Source: Zea mays
Taxonomy: Eukaryota; Streptophyta; Magnoliopsida; Poales; Poaceae
Direction of reading: 5' to 3'
Length of the DNA: 64,000 nt
NCBI RefSeq assembly: GCF_902167145.1
Contig: NC_050102.1
Span: 4,526,850-4,590,849, forward strand
The notes under the pieces are model-generated. The model searched no databases, was not told the DNA's origin, and saw only the letters and a program-made list of their open reading frames with translations. Within the stretch, counting starts at the first letter, position 1; each line of letters begins with the position of its first letter. A program made the translations under genes and the position numbers. Positions 52,958 through 64,000 of the stretch are shown piece by piece.

Positions 52958-55439
52958 TGTAACACCCCGGGGTCCACAAACACCCCGGAATGCTACTGAA
53001 CTACACTTCTGACATCTATATAAAATGTTGGCAGCATCCCCTTTGCAAGATTGCATAAAAGAGGGAGCAACAGAGTATAAACATATATATCATGACTAAA
53101 ACATACTAAGTATTATTACTCGGCTAGCAAGGAAAGATAAACATACGACCTGAACTGAATTAACCAGTGCGCACGACCATATAATAAAAATAAACAAACT
53201 TCCTTTGACAATAAATTTCTAATTAAATCATGAATGCGCCTGGGCAGCGTTATTGTGAGAGTGAAAGTGGACGTGCTGCTACTCCCCTCATTCCCAACAT
53301 GTATCAAGTACCTGCATTGAGTAATGCAAGAGTGAGATGACACATCTCAGCAAGTAAAATAATATCAAACAGTTTAACCACATAAGAACATTGTTCTACC
53401 ACCACTTAATTCCACAACCTTCTTATTACGAAGGTGCAACACGTATACAACGTACAACGCACCTAGTTACCACACCTCGCAGGTAGAAACCACAATAGTA
53501 ACATAGTAATGTCACACTTCAAATATTCCTCATGAGTGCAAATGTCTGCAAATGCAAGGATGACTTCTGCCTTCATACCTCTAAGGATATGAAGCCGCAT
53601 CGTACCCCTCCTCGGGCAACGTACGATGCTAAAAATGTACCGGTACGGTCGGACCATAAGATCACGACATAACTTCAAAATGCAAGATGGATGATGCGAT
53701 GTGCATGTCATGCCTACAACACTTCATATAACAGGATTCAAAAAGACACTTCAACTTCATCCAGATGGGAATCAACCACATATATCATTACCAAATTATG
53801 ATCATCCACAATATTAGACAATTGAGAATTAATACTTCCAAACAAATAAACTTCATCATAGAATTCAATGATTAACATAATTAAAACTTATGCATACTCA
53901 ATGACAGGGAATAGGATGCAAACCAAACGGTAGCAACCACCACTGTATTTACTTGCCTTTACCGGAAGTTTGGGCAAATCCCTAAGTACGATCCGGAAGT
54001 CCACCACCTGTTTTTGACACACAACTTAGTGCACCAATTTCACATAACCAGGCTCATAAACGACGCCGCACCTACGCACAAACTCAAACCCCGCCGCGGG
54101 TTACATCTCTCCCCACACCCACCAAACTGCAGCGGCGCTGCTTAACAATTTCATAACTTCAAAATTATGACAACATTGGTAACAAACAAAACTCCAGAGG
54201 CATCTACATAGAATTCCCCACAAGTTTTGTATACAATTTATAATTAAATTCCAACATCTAATTAGCCCAAAACAGTTCACAAGATGAACCCTGTAATCTG
54301 TTTTTTCTGTTTTGGACAGCGACATACCCGGATTCAAACAGCGATATCTTTTAAAATATAATTTCAATTCAAGCGCATAAGTACTCATTGGAAAGATAAG
54401 ACAAAGCCATACATGATTATCATACTGGTTAGCACTAATTAACCACGAAAAATTCCCAGAAATTGCTAATACTACTGCTGTTCACCCACCTGAAAAATCT
54501 GTTTTTTTTACAGCAACATACCCGGATTCAAACAGCGATATCTTTTAAAGTATAATTCCAAATCAAGCACATAAGTACTCATTGGAAAGATAAGACAAAG
54601 CCCTACATGATTATAATACTGGTTAATACTAATTACCCACGAAAAATTCCCAGAAACTGCTAATACTACTGCTGTTCACCCACCTGAAAAATCTGTTTTT
54701 TTGGACAGCAACATACCCGGATTCAAACAACGATATCTCCTAAATTATAACTCCGAATCGAGCGCATAAGTACTCGTTGGAAAGGTATGACAAAGCTCTA
54801 CATGATTATCCCACTGATTCCCACTAATTACCCCACGAAAATTCCCAGAAATCCCTAGAACTACTGCTGTTCACCCACTCACAAAAATTCCTGGACAGCA
54901 CCTCTACCGATTCGCAAAGATAAACACATAATCCAATTGATTGCAGCACAAAAACAACAAGAGTTAATCACAAATTCACCTTAGGTTCTTCCCTTCCTCC
55001 TTCCTTCTTCCTCCCTCCAAACTCCAATTGAGATCGCAGCCACACGACGGAGAACCACACGGGAGGGCTGCACCTTGGAGGAGGGGGAGAAATGGGGGGG
55101 GGGGCGGCTAGGGTTTTGGGTGGTGAGGGCTGCAAAGGTTTGAGGAGGAAGAAGATGGGAGAGGGGGGGCGTCCAAGAGAAAAGGGGAGGGGAAGGGGCG
55201 GCTGCAACAACCCAAGGGGGAAAAAGGGGGGCGGCTAGGGTTAGGGGAGGGTTAGTGGGCCGGATTGCGATTCGCGGCCCAACTCGCTTGCACGACAGCT
55301 CCCGACCAACCACTCTACTGCTATACTGGTGAATGTTTTCCACAAATTCTAAATCCCCAAAGCGCGACACCCGAATAAGAGAAAAAACAAACAAAAAGAA
55401 TAACCTTCAACTTCTCTTCTTTGCAAACCGGGTATCACA
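52958..55439 (-). repeat. 3' LTR of element F (2,482 bp)
   Basis: Contains about 190-bp imperfect modules near 54300-54900 and a G/C-rich purine-skewed stretch at 54975-55260, whose short open frames occur in both LTRs and have no domain. Confidence 0.9.
54290..54900. repeat. Imperfect tandem modules of about 190-195 bp in the element F LTR
   Basis: The sequence ACATACCCGGATTCAAAC followed by GATATCT recurs at about 54322, 54516 and 54711. GGACAGC-like starts occur at 54314, about 54508 (degenerate), 54703 and 54893. Each module also carries TTGGAAAG and AATTCCCAGAAA. The array is repeated in the other LTR. Confidence 0.85.
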
Positions 55440-58400
55440 CTCTACCCCCCTTAAAAAGAATTCGACCTCGAATTCCGACGCTTCTATCGGAACGACAAGG
55501 AAAGATCAGCGACAACAGTTAATTGTTTTGCTCAGAAACTCACAAAATATGCATCCAACAGTAGTAAACTAGGACTTTATGGAAAGCTTACAAAGTCCAC
55601 TATACCCTTGGTATTATCATCACCACAAGATTTGACACTTAGAAAGGACAAACAATGCGAAACGTAAATTTTGTCCAGACTTGGACAGAATTCAACTACT
55701 CACTTAAAAAATCCATAATTGGAGTCTCAGTCATCCAATTTAGGCGCTCCTAGACTTTTTTGAAAGCCAGTAAAATTGTCTATATTTCATTTATAAACAT
55801 ATCAGGTTAATTCAATGCATATCAAGGTCAAAAGACATAAGAAAGGCTTTGCTGTCCAAATTTGGACAGATTCAAAGATTCCACTTAAAACAGCTGTAGC
55901 TTAACTTATAGGTCACCAAAAAGGGTGACCCAATATTTGTTGGAAATCTTAAGGAAAGTACTCCACTTCTTTATAATTTATAAGAACTGATTCAAAGTTT
56001 AACTTGGGCAAACAAGGTCAGTTTCAAAATCTGTACAGAATCTGGACAGATTCCAAGACTAGACTTGAGAAAATCATAACTCCCAAACTACTAGACCTAT
56101 GGTCATGAAATTTTACACAAGTAAGATGAAGAAGTTGGCTACAACTTTTATATACAACACCTCTACAGAAAACATGGTTTAATTCATTGAACTAGCTGCA
56201 TAACCAAAACTGGTCATGTAGTCCCAAACAGCAAGCAATAGATTTATTCAGGTTCTATACTCTTCTAAGATTAAGCGTTCATCGAAGGACTAATAACTTT
56301 AGGTTCTTCATTACGAGACACTCAGAGCCAACATAAAGATAGAAGCCATATGCTAACTTTTTAAATCATTTTAAGCCTTATCTCACATCATGGAAGCAAG
56401 AATCGATTTAAGCATACTACGCCTGCCCATATATCCATCCAAGCATATTCTATACATTATATCATTCCATCGAAGAATACTTTTTTTTAATTATACTATG
56501 CATATATATCCATCCAATAACTCACCCAATCTGCATCTAACAAAATTTTGCAAATACAAACTCATTGGAAAGGTTATAACATTCCCTAAAACTTTTATTA
56601 TAATGAGTGTCTCAGAATTGGTTTCCAAACCGATAAAACCATGCAACTGCTTTGTTGCAGAACTGATAGGATAGAAATATTGGACAACTAAAATTCAAAA
56701 TCCTATAACTCCTGCTATACTCAACTTAAAACTACAACGAACATGCGTTGGAAAAGTTTGGAAATTGTCCACGACTTTTGCAATAAAGTTGCACCCAAAT
56801 TTATCTTTATAACCCTCAACTCTGCATGACCTACAACTAAACTCAACCTGAGATACTGCACATCAGAGATTCGACTTATATCCGGACAACCACCTCTCCC
56901 AATCTATTTAATAGGCAATTACAAGTATATACCCATTAAAAGGTACTTAGAAAAACTAAAAGTTTTTCTTAAAGAGAATTCCCAAATTTGGGCTCTAAAA
57001 CTATCAGAACACGGTCGATTTATTGGTGGTTTTAACGACACCTAAAGTTCAGACACAACGGTGTAACAACTTCAGAGTAGCCTAACTCCAATTATATGCA
57101 ATGAAAATTACAAACCAATAATCTTTGGAAAGATCATGAAATTACTAAAACTTTCATAATCCAACAAAACCAAAATTTACGTCTTCAATGTCTATACTTC
57201 CGTACAAAATTAAGGCTGCTATAGGAAACCCATAACTCTCCAATGTTTAGACCAAACTGGGTGATTGAGCATCCTATGCAAAGATGAAGAAGCCTACTAC
57301 AAAACATTCTAGATAAGTGAAGCCTGATTCAGCCTCCAACTAATTTAAAATGACTCCCAAAACCAAACAACACCTTACCCATAATAAAAATAATAATATA
57401 AAATAAAACCCAAGGCATTGGCAGGTGCGATCAACACTAGGATTTTCCACTACCAAATGGGGATGCAACTCCCCAAAGCCTTTAAGCAACACTTTACCTA
57501 ATAGGTTAGAACACTAAGCACAACAATCAACGAATTAAACAACCTCGTTTGTTAATGCCACTAAGGTCAAACATCCATGTATCGACAATGTATGAAACAC
57601 CTGACATACCCGTCTCCAGCTCTATAAAACATGGTTGTTATTACACTAGAATCCAACTACTAGAAATCTCCAAAACTATTCTGTTGACGTGAAGCAAATG
57701 GTGCTCATGTCATATAACATCTTTTCCCCCTCTCAAAAGAGATAAAATTTGCAATACTCATAAAGCAATGGAGGGATAACAACAAGAAAAAAAACTAATG
57801 TACTTCTTGACACAGACTCATGCAAAAGCTTCATAAATATTACTTTCAACACTAAAATAATAACACGATACTATGCTCAACAGGAGTAATTGGACTTCAA
57901 TAAGATAATCCACCTAACCCAACTACTTTGATTAACCTCACATACAACAATACCTCCTATTATTGCACTTGAACAATTTGTACCTAGTGATGTCATAGGA
58001 TGAATTCAAAGTAGTAGACATACATGATCTATCAAACCATCATTCATATAATAAAAATCTCCATCTAATGCAACAACCACATCATTATAGAGATAGATTA
58101 CTAACAAACATAAGCAACTCCCAGTTAAGCATTGACTTCGTTTAAGATAAAGCGGTCCAAATAATGATTCAACAAGCATGCATAGAGAAACTGATCATAA
58201 AAAAATCAAACTACCATACAATGTTGGCAAATAAAAAAAAATGGGTTGTCAATATCGTCCACATGACTAGCCTGCAACAACTAAAAATTATGCATAACCT
58301 TTATGGCTATTGAAACAAACCATAGAAGGAAAACATGCACGACATAAAATCCACTTGAAACCACCCTATTTATTGTTAAAAAATAAGGTTGCACATAATA

Positions 58401-59153
58401 AGAAAACCTATCAGGTAAACATGGTTGGACTTATCAATCTACGTCATCTTACAAATTCACTTGAGTTCTACCAGTCTCAAGATTTCATAGACATTACAAT
58501 GTTGCCTTTGCTCTATAGAGACAAACCAATTTTATACTAAGATCAAGTTAGCAAGTAGCCACACTAGCCAAAAAAGTGAGGTGCAAAGCATTGCACCCAC
58601 GGAAATATTACATTGATAAGTTGGGTTGTAACCCAACAGTCAATCAAACTCAACAACACCATAAAACTACATTATATAGTGTTTTCACACTACACCAAGT
58701 CGGATTAGACCCACTATAGACAAGCTCAATAAACAATCGGTCCTACAAGTACTAGAACCCAAGAATCCTTTTGGAAAAAAAACATCCACAGTCAAGCATA
58801 TAGAAATATATGATAGTAATAGCTCAGAGATTTGAAAACATTGCATCAAAAAACATCATGACAATATGTATATAAAACAAGTACAGTAGTAGCTTCACTT
58901 GCATAATATCTTCAATAACAACCACATCAAGAAACCAATATTAAATAGAAATAACATATCATATCAAGCATTACGTCATTAATGACGTACCCCATCAAAC
59001 CATAAAGGAATTTGGAGTAAGGAAGTTCTAGTCATCTATACAATAAAATACTAATATGAAAGATATACGAACCCATACCCTTCCTATATGTGCAAGTGTG
59101 TCAAATTTATCTTCAAATTGCGTAGAATCTAAAGCCTATCCTTTGATACCAAC
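55440..59153 (-). other. Non-coding interior of element F
   Basis: 3.7 kb of AT-rich DNA with no supported gene. At the left end are the polypurine tract (minus strand, about 55442-55455) and a hairpin GAATTCG / CGAATTC (55458-55464 and 55469-55475). Degenerate modules containing TGGACAGA recur at about 55683, 55864 and 56044. At the right end the primer site TTGGTATCAAAG occupies about 59141-59152. Confidence 0.8.
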
Positions 59154-61632
59154 TGTAACACCCCGGGGTCCACAAACACCCCGGAATGCTACTGAACTAC
59201 ACTTCTGACATCTATATAAAATTTTGGCAGCATCCCCTTTGCAAGATTGCATAAAAGAGGGAGCAACAGAGTATAAACATATATATCATGACTAAAACAT
59301 ACTAAGTATTATTACTCGGCTAGCAAGGAAAGATAAACATACGACCTGAACTGAATTAACCAGTGCGCACGACCATATAATAAAAATAAACAAACTTCCT
59401 TTGACAATAAATTTCTAATTAAATCATGAATGCGCCTGGGCAGCGTTATTGTGAGAGTGAAAGTGGACGTGCTGCTACTCCCCTCATTCCCAACATGTAT
59501 CAAGTACCTGCATTGAGTAATGCAAGAGTGAGATGACACATCTCAGCAAGTAAAATAATATCAAACAGTTTAACCACATAAGAACATTGTTCTACCACCA
59601 CTTAATTCCACAACCTTCTTATTACGAAGGTGCAACACGTATACAACGTACAACGCACCTAGTTACCACACCTCGCAGGTAGAAACCACAATAGTAACAT
59701 AGTAATGTCACACTTCAAATATTCCTCATGAGTGCAAATGTCTGCAAATGCAAGGATGACTTCTGCCTTCATACCTCTAAGGATATGAAGCCGCATCGTA
59801 CCCCTCCTCGGGCAACGTACGATGCTAAAAATGTACCGGTACGGTCGGACCATAAGATCACGACATAACTTCAAAATGCAAGATGGATGATGCGATGTGC
59901 ATGTCATGCCTACAACACTTCATATAACAGGATTCAAAAAGACACTTCAACTTCATCCAGATGGGAATCAACCACATATATCATTACCAAATTATGATCA
60001 TCCACAATATTAGACAATTGAGAATTAATACTTCCAAACAAATAAACTTCATCATAGAATTCAATGATTAACATAATTAAAACTTATGCATACTCAATGA
60101 CAGGGAATAGGATGCAAACCAAACGGTAGCAACCACCACTGTATTTACTTGCCTTTACCGGAAGTTTGGGCAAATCCCTAAGTACGATCCGGAAGTCCAC
60201 CACCTGTTTTTGACACACAACTTAGTGCACCAATTTCACATAACCAGGCTCATAAACGACGCCGCACCTACGCACAAACTCAAACCCCGCCGCGGGTTAC
60301 ATCTCTCCCCACACCCACCAAACTGCAGCGGCGCTGCTTAATAATTTCATAACTTCAAAATTATGACAACATTGGTAACAAACAAAACTCCAGAGGCATC
60401 TACATAGAATTCCCCACAAGTTTTGTATACAATTTATAATTAAATTCCAACATCTAATTAGCCCAAAACAGTTCACAAGATGAACCCTGTAATCTGTTTT
60501 TTTCTCTTTTGGACAGCGACATACCCGGATTCAAACAGCGATATCTTTTAAAATATAATTTCAATTCAAGCGCATAAGTACTCATTGGAAAGATAAGACA
60601 AAGCCATACATGATTATCATACTGGTTAGCACTAATTAACCACGAAAAATTCCCAGAAATTGCTAATACTACTGTTGTTCACCCACCTGAAAAATCTGTT
60701 TTTTTTACAGCAACATACCCGGATTCAAACAGCGATATCTTTTAAAGTATAATTCCAAATCAAGCACATAAGTACTCATTGGAAAGATAAGACAAAGCCC
60801 TACATGATTATAATACTGGTTAATACTAATTACCCACGAAAAATTCCCAGAAACTGCTAATACTACTGCTGTTCACCCACCTGAAAAATCTGTTTTTTTG
60901 GACAGCAACATACCCGGATTCAAACAACGATATCTCCTAAATTATAACTCCGAATCGAGCGCATAAGTACTCGTTGGAAAGGTATGACAAAGCTCTACAT
61001 GATTATCCCACTGATTCCCACTAATTACCCCATGAAAATTCCCAGAAATCCCTAGAACTACTGCTGTTCACCCACTCACAAAAATTCCTGGACAGCACCT
61101 CTACCGATTCGCAAAGATAAACACATAATCCAATTGATTGCAGCACAAAAACAACAAGAGTTAATCACAAATTCACCTTAGGTTCTTCTCTTCCTCCTTC
61201 CTTCTTCCTCCCTCCAAACTCCAATTGAGATCGCAGCCACACGACGGAGAACCACACGGGAGGGCTGCACCTTGGAGGAGGGGGAGAAATGGGGGGGGCG
61301 GCTAGGGTTTTGGGTGGTGAGGGCTGCAAAGGTTTGAGGAGGAAGAAGATGGGAGAGGGGGGCGTCCAAGAGAAAAGGGGAGGGGAAGGGGCGGCTGCAA
61401 CAACCCAAGGGGGAAAAAGGGGGGCGGCTAGGGTTAGGGGAGGGTTAGTGGGCCGGATTGCGATTCGCGGCCCAACTCGCTTGCACGACAGCTCCCGACC
61501 AACCACTCTACTGCTATACTGGTGAATGTTTTCCACAAATTCTAAATCCCCAAAGCGCGACACCCGAATAAGAGAAAAAACAAACAAAAAGAATAACCTT
61601 CAACTTCTCTTCTTTGCAAACCGGGTATCACA
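59154..61632 (-). repeat. 5' LTR of element F (2,479 bp)
   Basis: Partner of 52958-55439, differing by a few substitutions and by G-run and T-run length changes. It is followed by the TSD GTTTA and the last 58 bp of the Sirevirus LTR. Confidence 0.92.
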
Positions 61633-61637
61633 GTTTA

Positions 61638-61695
61638 TATTTGTAAATTTCAGTTTCGCCCTATTCACCCCCCCCCCCCCTCTAGGCGACTATCA
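61638..61695 (+). repeat. 3' LTR of Sirevirus E, last 58 bp
   Basis: TATTTGTAAATTTCAG...GGCGACTATCA matches the end of the 5' LTR (44742-44799) except for C-run length. It is followed by the TSD GCTGC. Confidence 0.92.
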
Positions 61696-61700
61696 GCTGC

Positions 61701-62588
61701 GGTCGTAGTCGAGAGACGCGAAGAGGGGCATGCACTGCTCATCCAGAGGCCAGTCTACTTCATCAGCGAGGTGCTATCCGAGACCAAAATCTGCTACCCG
61801 CAAATCCAGAAGCTACTGTACACAGTGATTCTAACACGGCGAAAGCTGTGACACTACTTCGAGTCTCATCCGGTGACTGTGGTGTCATCCTTCCCCTGGG
61901 AGAGATCATCCAGTGCCGAGAGGCCTCGGGTAGGATAGAAAAATGGGCATTGGAACTCATGGGGGAAACACTTTCATTCGCTCCTCGTAAGGCCATAAAA
62001 TCCCAAGTCTTGGTAGACTTCCTGGCTGAATGGGTCGACACCCAATTGTCGACTGCTCCAATCCAGGCCGAACTTTGGACCATGTACTTCGATGGGTCGC
62101 TTATGAAAACCGGAGCAGGTGCTGGCTTGCTCTTCATCTCACCCCTCGAGAAACATGTGCGCTACGTGATACGCCTCCATTTTCCGGCGTCAAACAACGT
62201 GGCCGAATATGAGGCCTTGGTTAATGGGTTGCGCATCGCCGTCGAGCTAGGGGTTCGGCGCCTCGATGCTCGTGGCGACTCACAGCTCGTTATTGACCAA
62301 GTCATGAAGAGCTCTCACTACCGCGATCGAAAAATGGAGGCCTACTGCGACGAAGTTCGGCGCTTGGAAGATAAGTTCTATGGGCTGGAACTCAACCATG
62401 TTGCTCGACGGTACAACGAGACTGCGGATGAGCTGGCTAAAATAGCCTCGGGACGGACGACGGTTCCCCCGAATGTCTTCTCCAGGGACATATATCAACC
62501 ATCTGTCAAACTCAACGACGCACCTGAACCCGAGGGGACCTCGGCCCAGCCTGAGGTACCCTTGGCCAACGAGGGTGAGGCCCTGCGC
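61701..62588 (+). pseudogene. pol: RNase H region of element B pol, resumed after element E
   Basis: The frame interrupted at 43465 continues here in phase after one TSD copy is skipped. It shows the end of the first RNase H (PVYFISEVLSE), then the Tat-type second RNase H (MYFDGSLMKTGAGAG about 62085, ASNNVAEYEALVNGL about 62190, GDSQLVIDQV about 62275). A TGA at 61849-61851 stands where arginine is usual. A one-base deletion in TTCCCCTGGG (61891-61900) shifts the frame, after which it stays open to the junction. Element G truncates it before integrase. Confidence 0.85.
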
Positions 62589-63255
62589 TGTTGGGGACTT
62601 GTTCTCAAATACTAAGAGTTAAGAACAAGGCAACATAGAAAAATGTTAATCGTTAATGTCCTTCGTCCTCCGAAGTATTATTTCCCTTAGGATATAACGA
62701 TCTTCGGACGAAGGCCATGAAGGACGAACCTTCATCATCACAGTATACATTAATGAAAGACGAAGCATATGAAACATAAAAGATAGCATGAATAATCATG
62801 TAACGTTATCCATTTAACTTTTTTTTATATCATCATAGAGAAATAGAAACAATATCGAATTATAAATGTACCTTCGGCTTGGAAGGAGATGAAAATACAA
62901 GTGTGACGCAAAAGCAAATGCCAAGTCAGCGTGAACAGTACGGGGGTACTGTTCACCTATTTATAGGCACGGGGTACAACCCATACAAAATTACATACAT
63001 GCCCTTTACATTTGGTGATAATTCTATAGCAATTTATCGAGGTCTAAATGGCCTTTTCATCTTTAAGTCGGTTCCCTTTTCTGTGAACATGCCGAAGCTT
63101 TCCTGCTTCACAGCTTCGGCGCTGTGTCAACCTTCGTATCTTTTGAGCTTCTCCCTTTCTGATACGAGTCCGAAGATACATATTCACACATTATACTCCA
63201 GAAACATTGTTAAATCATGTTTTTGAGGACCTTCGGAAGCCGAAGGCCCCCAACA
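62589..63255 (-). repeat. 3' LTR of element G (667 bp)
   Basis: Plus-strand TGTTGGGGACTTG...GCCCCCAACA with 8-bp inverted ends TGTTGGGG/CCCCAACA. A minus-strand TATAAATA is at 62958-62965, and a perfect hairpin lies just downstream of it (62931-62956). It is related to, but clearly diverged from, the LTR of element A. Confidence 0.85.
62931..62956 (-). other. Hairpin at presumed transcript start in element G LTR
   Basis: Arms GTGAACAGTA (62931-62940) and TACTGTTCAC (62947-62956) pair across the loop CGGGGG. The arms match those of element A exactly, while the loop and surrounding sequence differ. Confidence 0.75.
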
Positions 63256-63560
63256 GTAGCCCCTCGCAATATTAATTTGTTAAAATAATAAATTTAGATT
63301 GCGACATGGACGAAGGCTTTAAGCCGAAGGTCCGAAAAAACACCTTCCCTTTGCTAGAATAGCAACATTCACTGACAGGCGGGACCTTTCAATTTTTACC
63401 GCATCGAACGTATAAATAAGAGCATACCGCGAGCTCATTTGGTACGCTCTCTTGCCACTTGCTCTCGCTCGCTCGATTTTTAGCTTTTGCGCGCTAAGAT
63501 TCCCTGAGTCTTTAGTTTTAAAGCTTCGGCATTGGAAATAGTTTTTTAGTGTTTCCGAAG
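63256..63560 (+). promoter_or_regulatory. Polypurine tract of element G and promoter region of its aORF
   Basis: On the minus strand GCGAGGGGCTAC (63256-63267) directly precedes the 3' LTR. On the plus strand TATAAATA (63411-63418) lies 143 bp upstream of the aORF ATG, and is followed by a pyrimidine-rich leader (CTCTCTTGCCACTTGCTCTC). Confidence 0.6.
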
Positions 63561-64000
63561 ATGTCTGGAGACAAGGAAGCTGTTACTGAGACGAAACTGT
63601 CTCTTGATGAGGAGAAAAACCTGGGGTTTCTTATAGCGATGTCGAAGACAAACACGGAAGAAATTACCAAGGAAATTCTAGAAGGCTTGTCTGAAGATAC
63701 TGGTGACAGTGACAGTTTTGATGTAGATAGTGGCGGTGAAGACTCCGAAGATCGCCCCTGGCGACCAAGTCATGCGGTTTTCGGCAAATCAGCTATCAAA
63801 GAAAACCATCTTGCCAATATGAGGGGAAGGTATTTCCGGGATCTGTCCATTGTGAGGGCGGACGAAGGGGAAAAGACTTGTCCACAGCCTGAAGAAAATG
63901 AAGTTGTGGTGTACCGAAGCTTTTTGAAAGCTGGATTGCGATTCCCCTTGAACAGCTTCGTCGTGGAGGTGTTGAAAATCTTCGAAGTCTATCTTCATCA
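63561..64000 (+). CDS. aORF of element G, N-terminal part (PF04195-type)
   Basis: An open frame from ATGTCTGGAGAC runs off the window after about 146 codons. An acidic N-terminus (many Glu/Asp, residues about 1-75) is followed by FGKSAI, a YF motif and VYRSFLKAGLRFPL, which align in order with FGKST, YF and IFKSFLKAGLRFPL of the element A aORF. It is antisense to its element and close to the LTR. No stop lies in the visible part. Function unknown. Confidence 0.75.
   Translation, partial: MSGDKEAVTETKLSLDEEKNLGFLIAMSKTNTEEITKEILEGLSEDTGDSDSFDVDSGGEDSEDRPWRPSHAVFGKSAIKENHLANMRGRYFRDLSIVRADEGEKTCPQPEENEVVVYRSFLKAGLRFPLNSFVVEVLKIFEVYLH

Larger units (their letters stand above)
52958..61632 (-). 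mobile_element. Non-coding LTR element F (LARD type), recent insertion
   Basis: LTRs at 52958-55439 and 59154-61632 are almost identical (under a dozen differences seen by eye) and run TGTAACACCCCGGGG...GTATCACA. A perfect TSD GTTTA flanks the element (52953-52957 and 61633-61637). On the minus strand TTGGTATCAAAG (primer site) follows the right LTR and TAAGGGGGGTAGA precedes the left one, so it is minus-oriented. The 3.7-kb interior has no ORF above about 94 codons and no gag or pol motif. It must have moved with proteins supplied in trans. Confidence 0.9.
43466..61695 (+). mobile_element. Ji/Opie-type Sirevirus (Ty1/copia) E, with element F inside its 3' LTR
   Basis: LTRs run TGAAAGGG...GACTATCA (5': 43466-44799; 3': 51662-52957 plus 61638-61695), with a perfect TSD GCTGC (43461-43465 and 61696-61700). 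The interior has the TTGGTATCAGAGC primer site, open gag and pol, several polypurine-like AGGGGGAGAAAGTA motifs, and a polypurine tract directly before the 3' LTR. Length without element F and its TSD copy is about 9.55 kb. LTRs differ by few bases and one repeat unit. Both main ORFs are open, so this is the best candidate in the window for a coding-competent element. Confidence 0.93.
13840..62588 (+). mobile_element. Huck-like Tat gypsy element B, split by insertions
   Basis: The element starts TGTCGGGTACC at 13840. Its pieces are 13840-14356, 38300-43465 and 61701-62588. Chromovirus C sits in its 5' LTR and Sirevirus E in its pol. Element G cuts it at 62589 within the second RNase H region; integrase, 3' end and 3' LTR are not in the window. 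The LTR ends in CACCGACA, followed by TTGGCGCGCCAGGTA, and the protein order is Tat type. 'Huck-like' is recognition only. The presumed left TSD is ATAGC (13835-13839). Confidence 0.8.
62589..64000 (-). mobile_element. Tat-lineage gypsy element G (right end outside window)
   Basis: An LTR (62589-63255), a minus-strand polypurine tract, and a plus-strand aORF starting at 63561 reproduce the 3' end of element A. The element is therefore minus-oriented and its pol lies beyond the window. It inserted in the RNase H region of element B. CTTCGG/CCGAAG hexamers are again abundant. Confidence 0.85.

Noticed and set aside
54968..55394. Minus-strand proline/serine-rich ORFs in the element F LTR (also 61165-61587)
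   Set aside because: They translate a purine-skewed low-complexity stretch present in both LTRs; length differs between copies through G-run changes that shift the frame.
58310..58540. 76-codon ORF in the interior of element F
   Set aside because: Isolated short frame in AT-rich DNA with no domain; expected by chance over 3.7 kb.
63561..64000. Host gene at the right edge
   Set aside because: It shares the FLKAGLRFPL block and position relative to the LTR with the element A aORF, so it belongs to the retrotransposon.

Overview
The window is almost entirely plant transposable-element DNA and fits an intergenic block of maize (Zea mays) or a close relative. The evidence is a Sirevirus of Ji/Opie type, a Huck-like Tat gypsy element, long-LTR Del/Tekay-type chromoviruses, a CACTA remnant with CTTTGCCGAGTG-type subterminal repeats, a Helitron 5' end, and elements nested inside each other with perfect 5-bp target-site duplications (TSDs). 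I see no convincing host gene, tRNA, rRNA or CRISPR array. Family names are from recognition only; no database was searched.

Layout. (1) 1-8922: a minus-strand Tat-lineage gypsy element (A) running off the left edge. It has an intact gag-less pol on the minus strand and, head-on to it, a spliced plus-strand additional ORF (aORF). (2) 8923-12080: degraded CACTA element. (3) 12081-13721: low-information DNA holding a 651-bp hAT-like element. (4) 13722-13839: Helitron 5' end. (5) 13840-62588: a Huck-like gypsy element (B) split into three parts by two large insertions. (6) 14357-38294: a plus-strand chromovirus (C) in the LTR of B (TSD GCAAC); its own 5' LTR is split by a minus-strand chromovirus (D), 18591-27621 (TSD TAGAT). 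(7) 43466-61695: a Ji/Opie-type Sirevirus (E) in the pol of B (TSD GCTGC); its 3' LTR is split by a non-coding LTR element (F, LARD type), 52958-61632 (TSD GTTTA). (8) 62589-64000: a second minus-strand Tat element (G), related to A, which interrupts the RNase H region of B and runs off the right edge.

The order of events can be read from the nesting: CACTA, hAT and Helitron DNA first, then B, then C, E and G into B, then D into C and F into E. The coding regions of B and C are broken mainly by CGA-to-TGA or CAG-to-TAG changes, the pattern expected from deamination of methylated cytosine in CG and CHG sites. E keeps long open gag and pol frames.

The most interesting signals are not in the standard gag-pol genes. 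They are: a two-intron antisense gene in element A whose splice phases all match; a TATA box upstream of that gene in both A and G; a perfect hairpin just downstream of the LTR TATA box of A and G; a hairpin next to the polypurine tract shared by C, D and the non-coding F, with paired base changes in F; an exon-like, phase-compatible pair inside the LTR of C; and acceptor-like sites directly abutting the start codons of two ORFs of C.
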